Assembly: GCA_045595165.1 (NCBI GenBank)
Contig: JAZNZY010000027.1
Coordinates: 1 to 64,000 of the forward strand
DNA length: 64,000 bases
From: SFLA01 sp045595165
Lineage (GTDB): Bacteria > Bacillota > Clostridia > Oscillospirales > CAG-382
Direction of reading: 5' to 3'
Numbering within the stretch: position 1 is the stretch's first letter; every line of letters starts with the position of its first letter. The notes below the pieces were generated by a model. The model was given only the letters and a program-made list of their open reading frames with translations. It did not search any database and had not been told where the DNA came from. This document shows, in pieces, positions 56,989-64,000 of this stretch. Position numbers and translations under genes: made by a program.

Positions 56989-58104
56989 TTAGTGAGTGAT
57001 AACTCTTTCGGTATCCTTATCAAAGAAATGCATATGAGTTGTATCAACTGCAACCTTGATGGTATCGCCGGGTTTAGCCTGAGAACGGCTGGAAACACGG
57101 GAAATAACGTTGGTTTCTTCACCAATCTTAAGGTAAAGATAAATCTCTGCGCCCATAAGTTCGGTAAATTCAACGTATGCATCAATGATAGAATCAGAGA
57201 ACTTTTCAAGATAGATAGGCTCGTCGTGAATAAGTTCGGGACGGAGAGCAGCAATAACTTCCTTGCCAATATATTCCTGAAGTGCGGGAACGCTTGCTTT
57301 GTCTTCGGGAATCTTGAATTCAGAATCTTCGAAGTCAAAGTAGAGACCGTCATCCTTCTTAACGATCTTACCGTTAATGAAGTTCATCTGAGGAGTTCCA
57401 ATGAAGCCTGCAACGAAGATGTTAACGGGCTTGTCATAGAGGTTCTGAGGAGTATCAACCTGCTGGATAACGCCGTCCTTCATAACAACGATTCTGGTAG
57501 CCATGGTCATAGCTTCTACCTGGTCGTGGGTAACGTAGATGAAGGTGGTCTGGAGTCTCTGGTGAATCTTGGTAAGCTCAGTTCTCATTGCTGCACGGAG
57601 CTTAGCGTCCAAGTTGGAAAGAGGTTCGTCGAGAAGGAATACTTTAGGCTCACGAACTATACAACGACCGAGAGCAACACGCTGTTTCTGACCGCCGGAC
57701 AAAGCCTTAGGCTTTCTGTCGAGAAGGTGGCTTATATCGAGGATACGTGCAGCTTCCTCAACTCTCTTTTTGATCTCTTCTTTTCTAACCTTACGAAGCT
57801 TAAGACCAAATGCCATATTTTCAAATACGGACATATGGGGGTACAGAGCGTAGTTCTGGAAAACCATCGCGATATCTCTGTCCTTAGGAGCTACGTCGTT
57901 AACCAACTTGTTATCGATGAAAAGCTCGCCTTCGGTAATTTCTTCAAGACCTGCGATCATACGGAGGGTAGTGGTTTTACCGCAACCGGAAGGACCAACA
58001 AGAATGATGAATTCCTTATCTTTGATTTCGAGAGAGAAATCGTTTACAGCGGTAACTCCGCCGGGATATCTCTTGTAAATATGCTTAAATAATACGCTTG
58101 CCAT
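56989..58104 (-). CDS. Carbohydrate ABC transporter ATPase (MsmK/UgpC type)
   Basis: The 371-residue ATPase has Walker A GPSGCGKTTTLRMIAG, signature LSGGQKQRVALGR, Walker B VFLLDEPLSNLDAKLR and switch His in VTHDQVEAMT. A MalK-type regulatory OB domain follows (AALRPELIHDEPIY). No permease or binding protein gene lies next to it. Solitary MsmK-type ATPases energise several sugar importers. It has its own promoter and terminator and strongly biased codons, consistent with high, constitutive expression. Confidence 0.9.
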   Translation of the reverse strand: MASVLFKHIYKRYPGGVTAVNDFSLEIKDKEFIILVGPSGCGKTTTLRMIAGLEEITEGELFIDNKLVNDVAPKDRDIAMVFQNYALYPHMSVFENMAFGLKLRKVRKEEIKKRVEEAARILDISHLLDRKPKALSGGQKQRVALGRCIVREPKVFLLDEPLSNLDAKLRAAMRTELTKIHQRLQTTFIYVTHDQVEAMTMATRIVVMKDGVIQQVDTPQNLYDKPVNIFVAGFIGTPQMNFINGKIVKKDDGLYFDFEDSEFKIPEDKASVPALQEYIGKEVIAALRPELIHDEPIYLEKFSDSIIDAYVEFTELMGAEIYLYLKIGEETNVISRVSSRSQAKPGDTIKVAVDTTHMHFFDKDTERVITH

Positions 58105-58151
58105 TTAGAACCTCCTGAGGGTGGCATTTTGCCTCTTTAATTTCTTTTGAT

Positions 58152-58180
58152 ATGATACCAAAAAAATACGAAATATGTAA
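58152..58180 (-). promoter_or_regulatory. Promoter of the MsmK/UgpC ATPase gene
   Basis: On the minus strand TTACAT (58180-58175), a 17-bp spacer and TATCAT (58157-58152). Confidence 0.6.
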
Positions 58181-58251
58181 GTGTTTAAATACCCAAAATT
58201 TTAACTCTCGCTTTATACATTTTGCATAATAGTTGTAATCAAAACGGCAAA

Positions 58252-58974
58252 TTAACGTTCGATTGCAGCTTTTAGACGGAGAATTTCTTCATCTTCAAGA
58301 AACCTCCAATCACCTTCCTCGAGATCGTCACAGCGGATGCCGGCGAAATCTATCCGACACAGTTCTCGCACCTGATTGTGTAAGGCAAGAAAGATTCGTT
58401 TTATTAAATGAAACTTTCCTTCATATACTTGTATGTCGGAAATACAGGTATCGATAATAGAAATATTTGCCGGCAAAGCAATTTCGTTATCATCCAATTC
58501 AATACCTTTTGCAGCCTTTTCAACGTCCTCTTGTGAAACGGGAAACTTAGTTGTGGCACGGTATGTTTTCATAACTTTGCTTTTTGGTGACAGAAGTTTG
58601 TGAGATAAAGTGCCATCGTTTGTTATGATCAAAACACCGGTGGTATTCATATCCAGTCTTCCTACCGTAAATAAGCCCAAATTCAGGTATTGCTTTGGAA
58701 GAAGCTCGAATACTGTGGGATATCTTCCGTCCTCGGCTGCGCATACGTAGCCTTGCGGCTTGTTGAGCAGAATATACATATATTTGCTATATACTATTTC
58801 TTCTCCGTCAAGGCACAGTATGTCACGGTCAGTTATTTTTCTGTCGGCAGATTTCTCGGTTTCACCGTTAACGGTTATTCTTCCGTTGCGCGCGGCACGA
58901 GCACAGTCGCGCCGTGACATCAATCCCATTGAAGAAATTATTTTATCAATTCTTTCGTTATAAACATCAGACAT
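58252..58974 (-). CDS. RsuA/RluB-family pseudouridine synthase
   Basis: The 240-residue protein has an N-terminal S4 RNA-binding domain (ERIDKIISSMGLMSRRDCARAARNGRITVNG) and the catalytic segment GRLDMNTTGVLIITNDG, whose Asp is essential. The C-terminal motif GKFHLIKRIFLALHNQVREL differs from the usual HQVKRM form. The family modifies small or large subunit rRNA. Target choice between RsuA and RluB types is not clear, though the length fits RsuA. It is the last gene of a four-gene leftward operon. Confidence 0.9.
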   Translation of the reverse strand: MSDVYNERIDKIISSMGLMSRRDCARAARNGRITVNGETEKSADRKITDRDILCLDGEEIVYSKYMYILLNKPQGYVCAAEDGRYPTVFELLPKQYLNLGLFTVGRLDMNTTGVLIITNDGTLSHKLLSPKSKVMKTYRATTKFPVSQEDVEKAAKGIELDDNEIALPANISIIDTCISDIQVYEGKFHLIKRIFLALHNQVRELCRIDFAGIRCDDLEEGDWRFLEDEEILRLKAAIER

Positions 58975-58980
58975 TTATGT

Positions 58981-59457
58981 TTACCGTCCTTTTTCGAAGC
59001 CGTGAACGAAACCGTTACTATCAATTCCGCAGATATCTCCGGCTATTATCTTGTTTTTATACACAATAATGGAAGCAAGCACTGTACCTTCGTAGTTTTC
59101 GTAATTGGTGATGCGATATGTGTAACGAGTTGCAGTCTTTCCTCTGTATTTTCTGAGATTTAATCCTTGAGAACGTTGAATATCGTTGTATTTTATATAC
59201 ACATTGTCAAATTCCGTTGGGATTTCCACCTCTTCTACTTCTACCGGGGTAGGTTCTACTTCGTATCCAAATCCCTTTAAGAACTGAATACGGTCTTCCT
59301 CTGTTTTTATTCCCGAATAATTTGTGCTTGCCGCCGCAACCAAAGTCGCGGAATCGTATTCGGGAATAACGGTAACTACGGTAACGAGAACGGCGGCAGA
59401 GAGTAGAAGCGCCGCAAAGAATTTTATGTTTGTTGCTTTTAGGGTGTAAATAAACAT
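58981..59457 (-). CDS. DUF4830-type membrane-anchored protein
   Basis: The 158-residue protein has one N-terminal membrane helix (residues 11-32) and an exported domain with IKTEEDRIQFLKGFGYEVEP and a beta-rich C-terminal part (YTYRITNY, VLASIIVYKNKIIAGDICG). This is the pattern of DUF4830. The function is unknown. GGAG precedes the ATG. It lies between the ABC-F and pseudouridine synthase genes in one operon. Confidence 0.75.
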   Translation of the reverse strand: MFIYTLKATNIKFFAALLLSAAVLVTVVTVIPEYDSATLVAAASTNYSGIKTEEDRIQFLKGFGYEVEPTPVEVEEVEIPTEFDNVYIKYNDIQRSQGLNLRKYRGKTATRYTYRITNYENYEGTVLASIIVYKNKIIAGDICGIDSNGFVHGFEKGR

Positions 59458-59511
59458 AACTATGCTCCTTAATATAAATATTCCTTACATTTTATTAAGA
59501 AGCCGTTTTAA

Positions 59512-61419
59512 TTATTCGGAATAATTACTATATTCTTCCTCAAGTGCGAACTGTTCTTCCAATATTGCAAACTGTTCATTTTCGAGTGCAGTTCTTTTTT
59601 CGTAAATTTCAGCCAGCAATTCATAATCAGTGGCGTTGTTTTGCTCTTGTTCGTGTAATGACTTGAGCTCAAGCTCTATGTCTTCATTTCGTTTTGCTAT
59701 CTGAGTAAGCCTGCGTTCGATGGAACGCTTTCTGTTCTTGTCTTTTTTCAGTTGCTCGAAATTCTGCTTGTTTTCAGATACATTAGCTGCAGAAACGGTT
59801 GCGGTATTGGCTTCCGCCGCAGTTTTTCTTGAAATATACTCGTTGTAACCGCATTTGTAAATCGAAAAGCTTCCGTCGGAAGAGAGCTCCAGTATTCTGT
59901 CTGCCAAAGCGGAGATGAAATATCTGTCGTGAGATACCGCAATGACTGTGCCTTCGTATTCTTTTAATGCGTTTTCCAGCATTTCTTTAGAGTTCATATC
60001 AAGATGGTTGGTGGGCTCATCGAGCACAAGAAGTGAAACCCCTGTCATTATCATTTTGCAAATGGATAATCTCGCCCTCTCGCCGCCGCTTAATACAGAG
60101 ATACTCTTGAATACGTCATCGCCGATAAAACCGAATCTGGCAAGCGCAGACCTTACTTGTGTGGCAGTAAGGTTGGTGTATTCGCTCCAAAGTTCTTCAA
60201 GTACAGTTGAAGAGTCATCAAGTAGCTGCTGCTCCTGATCGTAATACCCGATCTTTTGGTTGTATCCCAACTCGAAAATGCCGTTATCTGCACGTTCTCT
60301 GCCGGTAAGTATTTTAATAAGTGTGGATTTTCCGGTACCGTTTTTGCCTAACACGAACAGTCTGTCGCCGTGCTTTGCTTCAAAAGACAGATTGGAGAAA
60401 AGCTTGTGACCGGGAAAACTTTTTGAAAGATTGCGCACTGACAAAACGTCAAAGCCCTTGGCGTTTGTTGACGTTAAAGTAAAGCTTATGGACTTAGGCT
60501 TGTCCTGCGGTCTTTCGATCTTAACCATTCGGTCGATAGCCTTTTGACGGCTTTCCGCGGCAATTATATTCTTTTCTCTGTTCCATCGGTGTTGCTGTTC
60601 TATAAACGCCTCCAGACGCTTTATTTCCTTCTGCTGCAAAAGATAAGCTTTCATTTGATCTTCCCGGAGCTTATCTTTTTTCTCGCGGAAAATCGAATAT
60701 GAGCCGTCATAAATGGCGGAAACGCCGTTTTCAAGCTCAAGCGTGCGGTTGGTCACCCTGTCAAGAAAATATCTGTCATGGGAAACGATGAGAAAAGTCT
60801 TTTTTGATTGCTTAACGTACCCTTCAAGCCATTCAATGGCGGGAATATCAAGATGGTTTGTAGGTTCGTCCAGCAGTATTATATCCGGCTCCCGCAAAAG
60901 CAGGTTAACGAGATTAAGACGTGTTTTCTGCCCGCCGCTGAGTAATCTTGCGGGACGTGAAAGCTCTTCTCCCGCAAAACCGAATCTGCCCAGCATTGCG
61001 GTGGCGCGTTGCTTGTAATCGTATCCGCCCATTGCGGAAAAACGGTCCGATAGGGAAGAGTACTCTTTTATAACGTGTTCTTCGCCGCCTGAAAGCTTTG
61101 AAGAAAGGGAGTCAAGCTGCCGCTCTGTTTCAATGAGTTTTGAAAACGCAGAAAGCGCATACTCGTATATTGTTTCTTCGCCGAAATCGTTTTCCGTCTG
61201 CTGGCGAAGAATACCGATAGTGGTATCTTTAGAAACATATACGTTTCCTGAAGTAGGGGTAAGCGTACCGCAGATTATGGATAACAAAGATGTTTTTCCT
61301 GCTCCGTTAACGCCTGCAACGCCGATCTTATCACCCTTATTAACGGTGAAAGAAACGGATGTTAAAATATCTGTAATGCCGTATGACAACTTTATATCTC
61401 TGACATCAAGAACAGCCAT
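59512..61419 (-). CDS. ABC-F family ATPase
   Basis: The 635-residue protein has two ABC domains and no membrane helices: Walker A GVNGAGKTS and GKNGTGKST, signatures LSGGQKTR and LSGGERAR, and Walker B sites LLDEPTNHLD twice. The interdomain linker holds the ABC-F arm rich in Lys/Arg (KRLEAFIEQQHRWNREKN). A C-terminal coiled coil extends from about residue 555. ABC-F proteins act on the ribosome E site or give antibiotic protection. It is closest in layout to the Uup/YdiF group, so a housekeeping role is more likely than resistance. Confidence 0.92.
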   Translation of the reverse strand: MAVLDVRDIKLSYGITDILTSVSFTVNKGDKIGVAGVNGAGKTSLLSIICGTLTPTSGNVYVSKDTTIGILRQQTENDFGEETIYEYALSAFSKLIETERQLDSLSSKLSGGEEHVIKEYSSLSDRFSAMGGYDYKQRATAMLGRFGFAGEELSRPARLLSGGQKTRLNLVNLLLREPDIILLDEPTNHLDIPAIEWLEGYVKQSKKTFLIVSHDRYFLDRVTNRTLELENGVSAIYDGSYSIFREKKDKLREDQMKAYLLQQKEIKRLEAFIEQQHRWNREKNIIAAESRQKAIDRMVKIERPQDKPKSISFTLTSTNAKGFDVLSVRNLSKSFPGHKLFSNLSFEAKHGDRLFVLGKNGTGKSTLIKILTGRERADNGIFELGYNQKIGYYDQEQQLLDDSSTVLEELWSEYTNLTATQVRSALARFGFIGDDVFKSISVLSGGERARLSICKMIMTGVSLLVLDEPTNHLDMNSKEMLENALKEYEGTVIAVSHDRYFISALADRILELSSDGSFSIYKCGYNEYISRKTAAEANTATVSAANVSENKQNFEQLKKDKNRKRSIERRLTQIAKRNEDIELELKSLHEQEQNNATDYELLAEIYEKRTALENEQFAILEEQFALEEEYSNYSE

Positions 61420-61428
61420 GAGTATCTC

Positions 61429-61743
61429 CTAATTAAAAATGAAAATGTTAGAAAGAATTATAAATAACAACGATACCCCTAAAAGGGAAACGTTTGTAAT
61501 AAAGAGGCTTTTGTTAAACTTTTTGATAAACGCAACAATAGTGTATATTATTCCGGTCAACAAGGCGGGAAACGTAAGTAATTGAAACAGCCAGAAATAC
61601 AGAACGAACATCTCATATTGTGTTCCGACACCCAAGTTTATCTGTTCAATCATAATAGGGACAAAAACAAAAAGATTCAATAAAAATGCGTAAAGCAGTA
61701 AAACAAGCGTAATTATATCAAACGCGTTTGGTTTTCTTTTCAT
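61429..61743 (-). CDS. Small three-helix membrane protein
   Basis: The 104-residue protein has three hydrophobic segments (about residues 10-30, 45-70 and 80-101) and no motif I recognise. It has a perfect promoter of its own and is the first gene of the operon with ABC-F (9 bp gap), DUF4830 and pseudouridine synthase. The ribosome site GAGGC is modest. The function is unknown. Confidence 0.7.
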   Translation of the reverse strand: MKRKPNAFDIITLVLLLYAFLLNLFVFVPIMIEQINLGVGTQYEMFVLYFWLFQLLTFPALLTGIIYTIVAFIKKFNKSLFITNVSLLGVSLLFIILSNIFIFN

Positions 61744-61776
61744 ATTGAAGCCTCGTTTGTGAGTTGAGTTTTTTAT

Positions 61777-61805
61777 ATCTTATCATATTTAACTGTATTT
61801 GTCAA
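61777..61805 (-). promoter_or_regulatory. Sigma-A promoter of the ABC-F operon
   Basis: On the minus strand perfect TTGACA (61805-61800), a 17-bp spacer and TAAGAT (61782-61777). Confidence 0.85.
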
Positions 61806-61841
61806 AAGGAAAAGGAAAGTATCACATATCGGTTGAAAATT

Positions 61842-62390
61842 ATGTCTTTTTATGATATCATCACAAAAAGTCGATTGAGCGGATCGGGAGTTACTGCGAA
61901 TAAGCTGGCGGAAAGCAATACTGTAACTGCAGTTGAGCCAAACGAACAATTATTGATTCACAGAGTACTTACCAATGAATACTACCAGCTTTGCGGCAGT
62001 GTCGATAAATTGAAAGATATGAATTCGTATTCGTTCGATGTAATCGTTTGTCATAATGTGCTTGAGTACATGGAACCGCGCACAGAACTGCTACGTGAAT
62101 TTCACCGCTTGCTTAAGCCCGGCGGTGCTCTGTCGATCGTTAAGCATAACAAATTTGGTAAGATAATGCAAAAGGTGGTTTTTGAATACAATACGGAAGA
62201 GGCAAAGGCTCTTTTGCGCGGTGAGAATATTGAATCTGCAAATTTCGGCGAAATAAACGAGTATTCCACGGAAGATCTCATAAGATATTGCGAAAATCTG
62301 TTTACTCTTGAAGCAATACTTGGAGTACGTTTTGCATTAGAGTTAGGCATTAAATTTTCGAAAAAAGAGATTTTATCATTAGTAAAATGA
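61842..62390 (+). CDS. Short SAM-dependent methyltransferase-like protein, probably lacking a complete motif I
   Basis: About 182 residues from ATG 61842. The order is that of class I methyltransferases: TVTAVEPNEQLLIH (motif II acidic residue), SYSFDVIVCHNVLEYM (motif IV) and HRLLKPGGALSIVKHN (motif VI). The SAM-binding glycine loop that should come first is reduced to SRLSGSGVTANKLAES, starting only 10 residues from the N-terminus, so about 30 residues seem to be missing. There is no good ribosome site, and a longer reading to 61764 passes through the divergent promoter. It may be a decayed gene or a special short form. Confidence 0.6.
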   Translation: MSFYDIITKSRLSGSGVTANKLAESNTVTAVEPNEQLLIHRVLTNEYYQLCGSVDKLKDMNSYSFDVIVCHNVLEYMEPRTELLREFHRLLKPGGALSIVKHNKFGKIMQKVVFEYNTEEAKALLRGENIESANFGEINEYSTEDLIRYCENLFTLEAILGVRFALELGIKFSKKEILSLVK

Positions 62391-62393
62391 AAC

Positions 62394-62432
62394 ACAGCAC
62401 GGGACTTAAAGCGAACCGTGCTGTAATTTTTT
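62394..62432 (+). terminator. Terminator after the methyltransferase-like gene
   Basis: The stem ACAGCACGG/CCGTGCTGT with a 13-base loop is followed by AATTTTTT. It lies between convergent genes and may also stop hpt transcription. Confidence 0.75.
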
Positions 62433-62439
62433 GTATATT

Positions 62440-62988
62440 TTATTTTTCGTAAACTTCTCTCTTTAATACGCCGATATAGGGGAGGTTACGGTAATCTTCT
62501 GCGTAATCAAGTCCGTAGCCGACAACGAATTCATCGGGAATACTAAAGCAGCTGTAATCCGCATAGATGTCTGCTTTTCTGCGTGCGGGCTTATCAAGCA
62601 GGGTAGCGATCTTGAAAGAACGGGGTTTTCTTATGGAAAGCCATTCTCTGATGTATGAAAGGGTTGCGCCGCTGTCAAGAATATCTTCGACGATAAGCAG
62701 ATCGTAATTTTCGATAGGCTTATTAAGGTCGAGTATGATACGAACCTGACCGCTGGATACCGTACCGTTGCCGTATGAAGAAACGCTCATAAAGTCTATT
62801 TTTGCGTTGATGGTAAGATAACGCATAAGGTCTGCCATAAAGGGCATAGAGCCTTTGAGGATGCCTACAAGAAGCAATTGCTTTCCTGCGTAATCCTTTG
62901 AAATCTGCTCTGCGATTTCGCGTACTTTGTTCTGAATTTGTTCTTCTGTGAGAAGGATATGGTCTATATTTTGCTCAAGCTCGTGCAT
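62440..62988 (-). CDS. hpt: Hypoxanthine phosphoribosyltransferase
   Basis: The 182-residue PRTase has LLLVGILKGSMPFMADLMRYL, the PRPP-binding loop LLIVEDILDSGATLSYI and the purine-contact segment DEFVVGYGLDYAEDYRNLPYIGVL. This length is normal for Hpt. It salvages hypoxanthine and guanine with PRPP to IMP and GMP. AAGGCGGT precedes the ATG. In many Firmicutes hpt lies between tilS and ftsH; here it is a separate single gene. Confidence 0.95.
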   Translation of the reverse strand: MHELEQNIDHILLTEEQIQNKVREIAEQISKDYAGKQLLLVGILKGSMPFMADLMRYLTINAKIDFMSVSSYGNGTVSSGQVRIILDLNKPIENYDLLIVEDILDSGATLSYIREWLSIRKPRSFKIATLLDKPARRKADIYADYSCFSIPDEFVVGYGLDYAEDYRNLPYIGVLKREVYEK

Positions 62989-63020
62989 TGTTAATTACCG
63001 CCTTGTGAATATTTTACAAC

Positions 63021-63049
63021 ATATTACCATATCTTTTGGTTTTAGACAA
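63021..63049 (-). promoter_or_regulatory. Possible promoter of hpt
   Basis: On the minus strand TTGTCT (63049-63044), a 17-bp spacer and TAATAT (63026-63021). The -35 matches only in part. Confidence 0.5.
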
Positions 63050-63066
63050 GTGTTTTTTACAAAAAA

Positions 63067-63080
63067 TACAATATATTGTA
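63067..63080. promoter_or_regulatory. Perfect palindrome TACAATATATTGTA upstream of the decarboxylase promoter
   Basis: The 14-bp perfect palindrome ends nine bases before the -35 box. One base differs from the site at 43582-43595 before rsmA-pckG. It is a candidate binding site for a repressor or activator of oxaloacetate-linked genes. Confidence 0.4.
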
Positions 63081-63089
63081 AAAATTGTA

Positions 63090-63118
63090 TTGATTTTTTT
63101 GCTCATCTGGTGTATTAT
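63090..63118 (+). promoter_or_regulatory. Sigma-A promoter of the decarboxylase operon
   Basis: TTGATT (63090-63095), a 17-bp spacer and TATTAT (63113-63118), about 70 bases before the first gene. Confidence 0.7.
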
Positions 63119-63190
63119 AAAATCATAAATAAAATGGGATAGAATGGGAAAGAGAAATGCCGTTCTGTCCGGAAGGGAAGTGTACGTATC

Positions 63191-63694
63191 TTGTCATTCA
63201 ATTACAAAAGGCTTGTGTGCGTTCTCATCGCTCTCGTTATGGTAATCTGCATGACTTCGGTTGTTGCATTTGCAGAGAACTCCGAGGATGTTTCACAAGA
63301 AGAATCCGTGACAGAAAATTCCGCCGTAACCGAAAATAATGGTGAAACTATTTTCGAAATTATCGAAAACGGCGAAGGCACTATCATGGAAAGACTCGCT
63401 CACGGAGGAAAAGTAACGTTAGTAGGAATGCTCGTAGTTTTCGGAGTACTCATCGTCCTTATGTGCGTTCTTTACGTCTTCCAGTGGATATTCGGAAGAA
63501 AGTCCTCAAAGAAGTCTGCTTCTGTTAAAGAATCCGTTCCCGCGCCTGCACCCGTTTCCGCTCCTGCTGTTGCCGCACCTGCCGCAACTAACAATGAGGA
63601 AGAGGTTGTTGCTGTCGCTACTGCCGCCATCGCAGCCGCAAGAGGCGAAAGCGAATGTGCGTTTAATGTTATTTCCATTACACAAATTGATTAA
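63191..63694 (+). CDS. Sodium-pump decarboxylase gamma subunit (OadG family)
   Basis: The 167-residue protein starts at TTG 63191, with GGAAGGGAAG upstream. It has a signal-like first helix (residues 8-28), an acidic Ser/Glu-rich exported loop, a second helix (about 75-98, VTLVGMLVVFGVLIVLMCVLY) and a Pro/Ala linker before a short cytoplasmic tail. This is the OadG layout. OadG anchors oxaloacetate or methylmalonyl-CoA decarboxylase to its beta-subunit sodium channel. The BCCP gene follows by 14 bp. Confidence 0.82.
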   Translation: MSFNYKRLVCVLIALVMVICMTSVVAFAENSEDVSQEESVTENSAVTENNGETIFEIIENGEGTIMERLAHGGKVTLVGMLVVFGVLIVLMCVLYVFQWIFGRKSSKKSASVKESVPAPAPVSAPAVAAPAATNNEEEVVAVATAAIAAARGESECAFNVISITQID

Positions 63695-63708
63695 GGAGAG
63701 TTTTTAAA

Positions 63709-64000
63709 ATGGCTAAAAAGTACATTATCACCGTAAACGGTACAAAATATGAAGTAGTCGTTGAGGATGCAAACCCCAACGAAGTATACACTCCCAAGGC
63801 AGCTCCCGCTCCCGTAGCAACACCTGTACCTGCAGCAGCTCCCGCGGCAGCACCCGCACCTGCAGCAGCACCTGCTCCCGCAGCAGCACCCGTAGCAGGC
63901 GGAGAAAAAGTTACTTCTCCTCTGCCCGGCACCGTTCTTAAGGTAGTTGCGAAGGCAGGCCAGGCTGTTAAGTCCGGCGACGTTCTCTGTGTTATCGAAG
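63709..64000 (+). CDS. Biotin carboxyl carrier protein of the decarboxylase (partial, cut by window end)
   Basis: 97 codons are visible. The start MAKKYIITVNGTKYEVVVED is typical of BCCP subunits of sodium-pump decarboxylases. A low-complexity Pro/Ala swinging linker (about residues 30-62) follows, then the biotinyl domain VTSPLPGTVLKVVAKAGQAVKSGDVLCVIE. The biotin-accepting Met-Lys-Met should come just after the window edge. It carries CO2 from the carboxyltransferase to the membrane decarboxylase. AAGGAG precedes the ATG. Confidence 0.9.
   Translation, partial: MAKKYIITVNGTKYEVVVEDANPNEVYTPKAAPAPVATPVPAAAPAAAPAPAAAPAPAAAPVAGGEKVTSPLPGTVLKVVAKAGQAVKSGDVLCVIE

Noticed and set aside
1..64000. 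CRISPR arrays, insertion sequences, rRNA genes
   Set aside because: I saw no regularly spaced direct repeats, transposase motifs or rRNA core sequences in the window.

Overview
The window looks like chromosomal DNA of an anaerobic, spore-forming, low-to-moderate-GC Firmicute of the class Clostridia, probably a gut-type Oscillospiraceae/Ruminococcaceae relative. This is inferred from gene content, not from a search. The clues are a Re-type citrate synthase, the sporulation genes sigG and yunB, a large Gram-positive SRP RNA beside dnaX-ybaB-recR, a sodium-pump decarboxylase gamma subunit, HPr kinase, a GdpP-rplI-dnaB block, and sigma-A promoters with extremely regular 17-bp spacers. There are no phage genes, insertion sequences or CRISPR arrays. 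It is mostly core genome packed into long operons, with some poorly described genes between them.

Layout: 0.03-1.6 kb, a hairpin repeat cluster and Re-citrate synthase (-). 1.7-4.6 kb, recR, ybaB, dnaX and the SRP RNA (-). 4.65-10.2 kb, operon of a DUF2812-like membrane protein, hprK, a ROK glucokinase, lon and engB (+). 10.25-11.8 kb, an ECF sigma factor with a very large C-terminal extension. 11.9-14.2 kb, operon pduL, NifU-like scaffold, GGGtGRT protein (-). 14.3-27.9 kb, a nine-gene operon: aminotransferase, trpS, a divergent type IIA topoisomerase pair, gdpP, rplI, dnaB, tilS, ftsH (+). 28-32.4 kb, DHHW-like protein, TrmH-type methylase, yunB (-), sigG with a forespore-type promoter, and a zinc-ribbon membrane protein (-). 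32.5-40.1 kb, potABCD polyamine transporter plus a 1117-residue GHL10-type lipoprotein. 40.1-46.8 kb, nucleotidyltransferase, GTP-type PEP carboxykinase, rsmA, QueG-like protein, rpsR-ssb-rpsF, prs. 46.9-53.2 kb, SOS-type operon recA, recX, rimO, pgsA, cysS, mrnC, lexA, then tRNA-Lys. 53.2-56 kb, small membrane protein, tRNA-Arg, cytidine deaminase, DUF4091 glycosidase-like protein. 55.9-63 kb, a degenerate kinase-like protein, a solitary MsmK/UgpC ATPase, an operon of membrane protein, ABC-F, DUF4830 and pseudouridine synthase (-), a short methyltransferase and hpt. 63-64 kb, start of a biotin-dependent sodium-pump decarboxylase operon, cut by the window end.

Together the metabolic genes describe carbon flow around oxaloacetate and acetyl-CoA (Re-citrate synthase, PEP carboxykinase, decarboxylase subunits, PduL) under HPr kinase-type carbon control. 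The most interesting leads are the PduL/NifU-like/GGGtGRT operon, a repeat that starts directly after three stop codons, the fused ECF sigma factor, the divergent topoisomerase, the recA-to-lexA operon, and a matching palindrome upstream of the pckG and decarboxylase promoters.
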